Assembly (NCBI GenBank): GCA_030550095.1
Contig: JAUQQA010000013.1
Coordinates: 1 to 56,831 of the forward strand
From: Chloroflexota bacterium
GTDB taxonomy: Bacteria > Chloroflexota > Anaerolineae > J036 > Brachytrichaceae
Direction of reading: 5' to 3'
Length of the DNA: 56,831 nt
The notes beneath the pieces are model-generated. The model was not told the DNA's origin and ran no database searches. It saw nothing but the letters and a program-made list of their open reading frames with translations. This document shows positions 52,273 through 56,831 of this stretch, piece by piece (the stretch's first letter is position 1; every line of letters starts with the position of its first letter). Made by a program: the position numbers and the translations under genes.

Positions 52273-53037
52273 CTACTGGCTTTCGGTTGTGCTCGGTGTA
52301 GCGGCGCGCGCCTTGCTGCGGCTGCTGCGGCTTCGGCGTTGGGGGGTGCTGCTGGGCTGCTGGGTGCGCGAGGGGCGCGAGATCTCCTCGGGCGGCATGT
52401 TGGGCAAAACGTCGCCTTTGTAGATCCAAACCTTGACGCCGATTTGTCCGTACGTAGTGCGGGCTTCAGCTTTGGCGTAGTCAATGTTTGCGCGCAGCGT
52501 GTTGCGCGGGATGCGCCCTTCCATCATCTTATCAGTGCGCTTCATCTCGGCGCCGCCCAGGCGACCTGCGCACTCAATCCGCACGCCAAGCGCGCCTTTC
52601 TGCATCGCGGCTTGGATCGCCTTCTTCATCGCGCGGTTGTGCGGGATGCGCTTTTCGATTTGCTGCGCGATGTTCTGCGCCACCAGCGCTGCGACCAGCT
52701 CTGGCTTGACGATCTCCTCGATGTCGAGCTTGACGCGCTTGCCAGTCATCTTCTCGATGTTCTCGCGGATCTCCTTCACCGTGACGCCCTTCCTGCCGAT
52801 CACCACGCCAGGGCGCGCTGTGTGCACCACGATGTGCACCTGGTTCGGCGGGAAGCGCTCGATGATGATGTCGGCGACGCCCGCGTTCTCCGCATCGAGC
52901 TTCTCGCGCAAGTAGTCGCGCAGCATGATGTCCTCATGCAGCAGCTTGGTGTACTCGCGCGTGGGCGCGTACCACTTGCTCTTCCAGTCGTAAATGAAGC
53001 CCAAGCGAAAGCCGTAGGGATGAACCTTTCTGCCCAT
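52273..53037 (-). CDS. rpsC: Ribosomal protein uS3
   Basis: A 254-residue 30S protein. The N-terminal [23 protein letters not shown] is followed by a KH domain [23 protein letters not shown] near 80-100 and the C-terminal core [22 protein letters not shown]. About 35 residues of low-complexity Ser/Arg/Thr/Gln follow the core, longer than common in the family. Confidence 0.97.
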   Translation of the reverse strand: MGRKVHPYGFRLGFIYDWKSKWYAPTREYTKLLHEDIMLRDYLREKLDAENAGVADIIIERFPPNQVHIVVHTARPGVVIGRKGVTVKEIRENIEKMTGKRVKLDIEEIVKPELVAALVAQNIAQQIEKRIPHNRAMKKAIQAAMQKGALGVRIECAGRLGGAEMKRTDKMMEGRIPRNTLRANIDYAKAEARTTYGQIGVKVWIYKGDVLPNMPPEEISRPSRTQQPSSTPQRRSRSSRSKARAATPSTTESQ

Positions 53038-53400
53038 CTATGCCTCTCTCAGAATGACGGTGATGTGCGAGCTTTTGCGCTGAATTGGGCGAAAGCGCCC
53101 ACGCGCAGCGAAACGACGCCACGGGCGAATCGGCCCTGGGTCCACGTAGATGCGATGGATCACCAGGTCCTGCGCGGAGAGTTGTTTGTTCTCCACCGCG
53201 TTGGCAATCGCCGAGGCGATCACTTTGCTGACCGGCTCAGCCGCTGCCTTTGGCGTGAAGCGCAGCAAGTTCAACGCCTCCAGCGCGTTCTTGCCGCGCA
53301 CAAGGTCAGCCACCAAGCGCACCTTTTGCGGCGACATGCGCACGTAGCGCAACACCGCGCGCACTTCGTTTTCAGCTAAAGGTTGTGCCATCGCTGCCAC
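53038..53400 (-). CDS. rplV: Ribosomal protein uL22
   Basis: A 120-residue 50S protein lining the exit tunnel. It has AVLRYVRMSPQKVRLVADLVRGKNALEALNLLRF, and the later HRIYVDPGPIRPWRRFAARGRF with the tunnel loop, and KSSHITVILRE at the end. It abuts rpsC directly. Confidence 0.97.
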   Translation of the reverse strand: MAAMAQPLAENEVRAVLRYVRMSPQKVRLVADLVRGKNALEALNLLRFTPKAAAEPVSKVIASAIANAVENKQLSAQDLVIHRIYVDPGPIRPWRRFAARGRFRPIQRKSSHITVILREA

Positions 53401-53409
53401 TCCTCGGCG

Positions 53410-53685
53410 TCAGCTCGCCTTCTCCTCTTTAACGGTGTGACCACGGAAGGTGCGCGTCGGCGCAAATTCGCCGAGCTTGTGGCCCACCATGTTCTCTGTG
53501 ATGTAGATCGGCACGTGGCGACGACCATCGTGTACGGCAATCGTGTGCCCGACCATCTGCGGGAAGATGGTCGAGGCGCGCGACCACGTCTTGATCACCT
53601 TCTTCTCGCCACGCTTGTTCATCTCCTCGATGCGTTTGAGCAACTTGGGATGAACGTAGGGACCTTTCTTGAGCGATCGCGACAT
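53410..53685 (-). CDS. rpsS: Ribosomal protein uS19
   Basis: A 91-residue 30S head protein. It has [66 protein letters not shown] within limits, and ends VKEEKAS. The family length is exact. Confidence 0.97.
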   Translation of the reverse strand: MSRSLKKGPYVHPKLLKRIEEMNKRGEKKVIKTWSRASTIFPQMVGHTIAVHDGRRHVPIYITENMVGHKLGEFAPTRTFRGHTVKEEKAS

Positions 53686-53714
53686 AGCGTCCTCACCCTG
53701 AGATTGTTCGACGG

Positions 53715-54551
53715 TTACTTGTTCTTCTTCTCACGGCGACGCACGATGAACACGTTGGTGCGCTTATTGCGGCGCGTCTTAACGCCGAGCGCTTTCTTAC
53801 CCCACGGGGTGTACGGCGCATCGCGCCCAATCGGCGTGCGCCCTTCGCCACCACCATGCGGGTGGTCGCGCGGCGACATTGCAGAGCCGCGCACCGTTGG
53901 GCGAATGCCCAACCAGCGGCTGCGCCCAGCCTTGCCCAACTTGACGTTAATGTGATCGGGGTTGCTGAGCTGCCCGATGGTCGCCATGCACGTCTGCAAC
54001 ACTTTGCGCACCTCGCCGCTGGGCAGGCGGATGAAGGCGTAGTCGCCCTCCTTCGCCAGCAATTGCGCACCGACGCCAGCCGAACGCGCGAGCTGCCCTC
54101 CACGCCCAGGATAAAGCTCCACGTTGTGGATCGTGGTGCCGACGGGGATGTTTGCCAGCGGCAGCGCGTTCCCCACGCGCACCTCCGCTTGTGGGCCGCT
54201 CATCACCTCGTCGCCCACCTGCAATCCAAGCGGCGCGAGGATGTAGCGCTTCTCGCCGTCGGCGTAGTGCAGCAGCGCGATGCGCGCCGAGCGATTGGGG
54301 TCATACTCGATCGCAGCAACGCGCGCAGGCACGCCGAACTTATCGCGCTTGAAGTCAATGATGCGATAGGCGCGTTTGGCACCGCCGCCGCGATGACGGG
54401 TGGTGATCTTGCCGCGCATGTTGCGCCCGCCTGTGCGGCGCAGCCCTACTGTCAGCGACTTCTCTGGCTCATCCTTGGTGATGTCCGAGAAGTCGCTCAC
54501 GGTCATGCCGCGGCGGCTTGGAGTGACGGGTTTGAACGTTTTAACAGCCAT
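53715..54551 (-). CDS. rplB: Ribosomal protein uL2
   Basis: A 278-residue 50S protein near the peptidyl-transferase centre. It has [20 protein letters not shown]-like [43 protein letters not shown], and the C-terminal [23 protein letters not shown] with the conserved His. It has the usual basic tail. Confidence 0.98.
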   Translation of the reverse strand: MAVKTFKPVTPSRRGMTVSDFSDITKDEPEKSLTVGLRRTGGRNMRGKITTRHRGGGAKRAYRIIDFKRDKFGVPARVAAIEYDPNRSARIALLHYADGEKRYILAPLGLQVGDEVMSGPQAEVRVGNALPLANIPVGTTIHNVELYPGRGGQLARSAGVGAQLLAKEGDYAFIRLPSGEVRKVLQTCMATIGQLSNPDHINVKLGKAGRSRWLGIRPTVRGSAMSPRDHPHGGGEGRTPIGRDAPYTPWGKKALGVKTRRNKRTNVFIVRRREKKNK

Positions 54552-54586
54552 GGTTCCTCTCGATAGGGTATCCGAGAGCTACGCGT

Positions 54587-54907
54587 TCACGCAACGCCCT
54601 CAAACAATGGGATGCGATCCTTCTCGCTCACCTGCACGATGGCTTTCTTCCACTGCGGCGAGCGCTGGATATGCGACGCCTTTTGGCCGATGATGCGGCT
54701 GCGCGGGTTGCGGCGGCGCTTGCGCGGCATGTTGATGATGTTCACACGCAAGACCTTCACGCCGAACGCCAGCTCAACCGCCTCTTTGATTTGCTGCTTG
54801 TTCGCGCGCGGATCCACCTCGAAGACGTACTGCGGCTTGGCGTAGCCCACCTGCCATTGTGTCTTCTCGGTGATGATCGGGCGCTTCAACACTTCGTAGG
54901 GATGCAT
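54587..54907 (-). CDS. rplW: Ribosomal protein uL23
   Basis: A 106-residue 50S protein near the exit tunnel. It has YEVLKRPIITEKTQWQ, YVFEVDPRANKQQIKEAVELAFGVKVLRVNIIN and RKRRRNPRSRIIGQ. The ATG at 54907 is preferred to a GTG at 54916 because of the AAGGAGC site spacing. Confidence 0.96.
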   Translation of the reverse strand: MHPYEVLKRPIITEKTQWQVGYAKPQYVFEVDPRANKQQIKEAVELAFGVKVLRVNIINMPRKRRRNPRSRIIGQKASHIQRSPQWKKAIVQVSEKDRIPLFEGVA

Positions 54908-54926
54908 GGCGCTCACGCTCCTTCGT

Positions 54927-55553
54927 TCACTTCGCCTTGCCTAGCCAGTTCTCGATCACCTGCAGGGAAGCCAGCGGCAACACGAGCTTGTCATACTTGA
55001 ACAGATCGCGGATGTTGAGATACATCGCGTGGATGGTCTTCGCGGTAGGCACGTTGGCCGCCGACTTCTCCACGTTCACGTTGCGCCCTGGCAGGACGAA
55101 CAGCCCTTTCTCAACGTTCAGCGCCTTCATCACCGCGACGAAGTCCTTGGTGCGCGGCGCGGGCAGCTCGAGCTGATCAACGACGATGATCTGCTGATCA
55201 GCCGCCTTTTGCGAGAGCGCGCAGCGAATCGCCTGCCGGCGCATGCGCTTGGGCATATCCTGTTTGTAGCTGCGCGGGTGTGGACCGAACGCGACGCCAC
55301 CGCCGACCCAGTGTGGCGCTTTGCGGCTGCCTTGGCGGGCGCGTCCTGTGCCCTTTTGGCGCCACACTTTCTTGGTAGTGCGGTTCACCTCGCCGCGCGT
55401 CTTCGTGTCATGCGTGCCCAGGCGCGCGTTGGCGAGTTGGCGCAAAAGCGCCTGGTGCATCAGCGGCTGGCTCACCTTTACGCCGAAGATGTTTTCTGGC
55501 AGGTTGACCTCGCCGACTTGCTCACCTTTGAGGTTATAGACTGGCACGTTCAT
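54927..55553 (-). CDS. rplD: Ribosomal protein uL4
   Basis: A 208-residue 50S protein. It has VPVYNLKGEQVGEVNLPENIFGV, then ARLGTHDTKTRGEVNRTTKKVWRQKGTGRARQGSRKAPHWVGGG-type tunnel loop, and NVEKGLFVLPGRN late. uL4 represses the S10 operon in some bacteria. It follows rplC by 1 nt. Confidence 0.97.
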   Translation of the reverse strand: MNVPVYNLKGEQVGEVNLPENIFGVKVSQPLMHQALLRQLANARLGTHDTKTRGEVNRTTKKVWRQKGTGRARQGSRKAPHWVGGGVAFGPHPRSYKQDMPKRMRRQAIRCALSQKAADQQIIVVDQLELPAPRTKDFVAVMKALNVEKGLFVLPGRNVNVEKSAANVPTAKTIHAMYLNIRDLFKYDKLVLPLASLQVIENWLGKAK

Positions 55554-55554
55554 C

Positions 55555-56238
55555 TCAGCTCACCTTCTTCTTGCTCGCCTTGCGCGCTTCGCGGATCACC
55601 ACAATGCCGCCGTTAGGTCCCGGCACAGAACCGGCAACGGCGATCAGGTTGCGCTCTGGATCAACGAGCATCACTTTCAAGTTCATCGAGGTTGCGCGCG
55701 TGCCGCCATAGTGCCCAGCCATGCGCTTGCCCTTCACCACATGTCCGGGGAAGGTGCCCGCGCCGATCGAACCTGGCGCGCGCTCGCGATCGGAGGCGCC
55801 GTGTGTCTTGCGTTGGCGGTTGAAGCCGTGGCGCTTGATGTTGCCCGCAAAACCACGCCCCTTGATGACGCCGGTTACGTCCACGCGCTCACCGACCTTG
55901 AAGATGTCCGCCTTGATGACATCCCCTTCCTTGTAGGTGATCTCCTTCACGCGCGCCTCGACGAGGTGCGCGAGCGGCGGCACGCCCGTCAGTTGCTTGC
56001 GCTTGGGATGCTTTTCGTCTGGCTTCAGCAGGCCAAGGTGACCTAGCTGCCCGCGGGTAAGGCGCTTGGGCTTCACCTCGCCGAAGCCGAGCTGGATCGC
56101 GTTGTAGCCGTCACGTTCGACGGTTTTGATCTGCGTGACGTAGTTCGGCCCAGCCTCGATCACCGTCACACCGGTGACGTTCCCCTGCTCGTCGAAGAGC
56201 TGGGTCATGCCTACTTTGCGTCCGATTAACTTCCTCAT
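55555..56238 (-). CDS. rplC: Ribosomal protein uL3
   Basis: A 227-residue 50S protein. It has KLIGRKVGMTQLFDEQGNVTGVTVIEAG, KGRGFAGNIKRHGFNR, GASDRERAPGSIGAGTFPGHVVKGKRMAGHYGG in part, and NGGIVVIREARKA. The RNA spacer before it contains a hairpin (56251-56292). Confidence 0.98.
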   Translation of the reverse strand: MRKLIGRKVGMTQLFDEQGNVTGVTVIEAGPNYVTQIKTVERDGYNAIQLGFGEVKPKRLTRGQLGHLGLLKPDEKHPKRKQLTGVPPLAHLVEARVKEITYKEGDVIKADIFKVGERVDVTGVIKGRGFAGNIKRHGFNRQRKTHGASDRERAPGSIGAGTFPGHVVKGKRMAGHYGGTRATSMNLKVMLVDPERNLIAVAGSVPGPNGGIVVIREARKASKKKVS

Positions 56239-56250
56239 GGTTTGTCATTG

Positions 56251-56292
56251 GCTCTTCGGCGCGTTAGCCGCTCGGCGCTTTTGCGCAAGAGC
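56251..56292 (-). promoter_or_regulatory. Hairpin between rpsJ and rplC
   Basis: An inverted repeat GCTCTT/AAGAGC (56251-56256 and 56287-56292) encloses further GC-rich complementary segments in the 72-nt spacer. No U-run is present. Confidence 0.45.
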
Positions 56293-56310
56293 TTGACCAA
56301 CGTCCACTGC

Positions 56311-56619
56311 TTACAACTTGATCTCGATATCCACACCCGCCGGCAGATTGAGCCGCATCAGCGTCTCAATCGTGCGCGAGTCGGGATCGATGATGTCGAT
56401 CAGCCGCTTGTGCGTACGAATCTCGAAGTGCTCGTGCGAGTCCTTGTCAATGAAGGTGGACCGTCGCACGGTGTAGCGCTCGATCTTCGTCGGCAACGGC
56501 ACAGGGCCGACCACCGTCGCGCCGGTGCGCTCAGCGCTTTCGACGATCTGCTGCACCGACTTATCGAGCGCGCGATGATCGTATGCCTTTAGCTTGATGC
56601 GTAGTCGTTGCTTAGCCAT
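56311..56619 (-). CDS. rpsJ: Ribosomal protein uS10
   Basis: A 102-residue 30S protein and NusB partner in antitermination. It has [42 protein letters not shown] in order, [24 protein letters not shown] and ends GVDIEIKL. It is the first ribosomal gene after tuf. Confidence 0.98.
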   Translation of the reverse strand: MAKQRLRIKLKAYDHRALDKSVQQIVESAERTGATVVGPVPLPTKIERYTVRRSTFIDKDSHEHFEIRTHKRLIDIIDPDSRTIETLMRLNLPAGVDIEIKL

Positions 56620-56628
56620 AGCGAGAGA

Positions 56629-56698
56629 CTTTGCGCGCTCGGCGCGCGGGTGCGTTGTGTTGTTTCACCTTGGCGCCGAGCGCGGCTAGAACGCAAAG
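56629..56698 (-). promoter_or_regulatory. Large hairpin between tuf and rpsJ
   Basis: A perfect 12-bp GC-rich inverted repeat (56634-56645 and 56673-56684) lies within an outer CTTTG/CAAAG pair (56629-56633, 56694-56698). It covers the 81-nt spacer and ends about 9 nt before the rpsJ start. It is a candidate S10-operon leader or attenuator. Confidence 0.6.
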
Positions 56699-56700
56699 CC

Positions 56701-56831
56701 CTAATCGAGCACCTTGGTGATGGTGCCTGCGCCCACGGTCAACCCGCCCTCGCGGATCGCAAACCGCGACCCCTGCTCCAGCGCCACAGGCGCTATCAGC
56801 TTCACCCGCATCGTCACGTTGTCCCCAGGCA
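56701..56831 (-). CDS. tuf: Elongation factor Tu, C-terminal end (partial)
   Basis: The last 43 codons (130-nt frame) read [19 protein letters not shown] and then [22 protein letters not shown] before the stop at 56701. This is the beta-barrel domain III end of EF-Tu, with the family FAIREGGxTVGAG signature. The rest lies beyond the right edge. Its position before rpsJ is standard for the str-S10 junction. Confidence 0.97.
   Translation of the reverse strand, partial: PGDNVTMRVKLIAPVALEQGSRFAIREGGLTVGAGTITKVLD

Overview
The window is a 56.8-kb piece of a high-GC bacterial chromosome. Gene content and style suggest a member of the Chloroflexota or a relative, but no rRNA or marker phylogeny was available, so this is an inference. 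The coding density is high. Many operon heads have a TATAAT-like -10 box only 6-12 nt before the start codon, which implies leaderless or near-leaderless mRNAs, while genes inside operons have Shine-Dalgarno sites.

Region by region. 1-695: the 5' part of a coiled-coil repeat protein (minus strand) encoded by near-identical 63-bp repeats. 790-5516: NfeD, slipin, a DoxX-like membrane protein, and an MrfA/YprA-type helicase with an HNH domain inserted near its C-terminus. 5553-9700: potABCD polyamine importer (minus). 9703-12350: SCO-like lipoprotein, then two peptide-type ABC permeases. 12358-16990: tRNA-Phe, a secreted LysM-CAP protein, ybeY, a PgpH-type 7TM-HD phosphodiesterase, a YqeY protein and rpsU. 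16993-20482: ATPase and two permeases of a nucleoside-type (BMP family) ABC importer. 20507-30659: mostly single genes (concanavalin-like protein, UbiB kinase, 2-hydroxyacid dehydrogenase homologue, glnS, type II pantothenate kinase, a DsbB-cytochrome c fusion, ubiX, GT4 glycosyltransferase, hemW). 30665-34963: acpS, an M16 homologue without its zinc site, a protoglobin-MoaD fusion, a TyrA-like dehydrogenase and an M50 protease (all minus). 35041-38691: a tiny winged-helix protein with a long structured leader, a Pro/Thr-rich surface protein, ygfZ, a DinB/ClbS-like protein and a class I amidotransferase.

38828-56831: one uninterrupted minus-strand translation supercluster, in transcription order tuf (partial), rpsJ, rplC-D-W-B, rpsS, rplV, rpsC, rplP, rpmC, rpsQ, rplN, rplX, rplE, rpsN, rpsH, rplF, rplR, rpsE, rpmD, rplO, secY, adk, map, rpmJ, rpsM, rpsK, rpsD, rpoA, rplQ, truA, rplM, rpsI, rplS. 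infA is missing from its usual place between map and rpmJ, and a terminator-like hairpin lies there instead. Most of the longer spacers between ribosomal genes hold strong inverted repeats that look like autoregulatory leaders.

The most unusual items are the protoglobin-MoaD fusion, the DsbB-cytochrome c fusion, the HNH insertion in the helicase, the structured ribosomal spacers (notably before rplR, rplF and rpsD), the structured leader at 35251-35346, and the leaderless promoter architecture.
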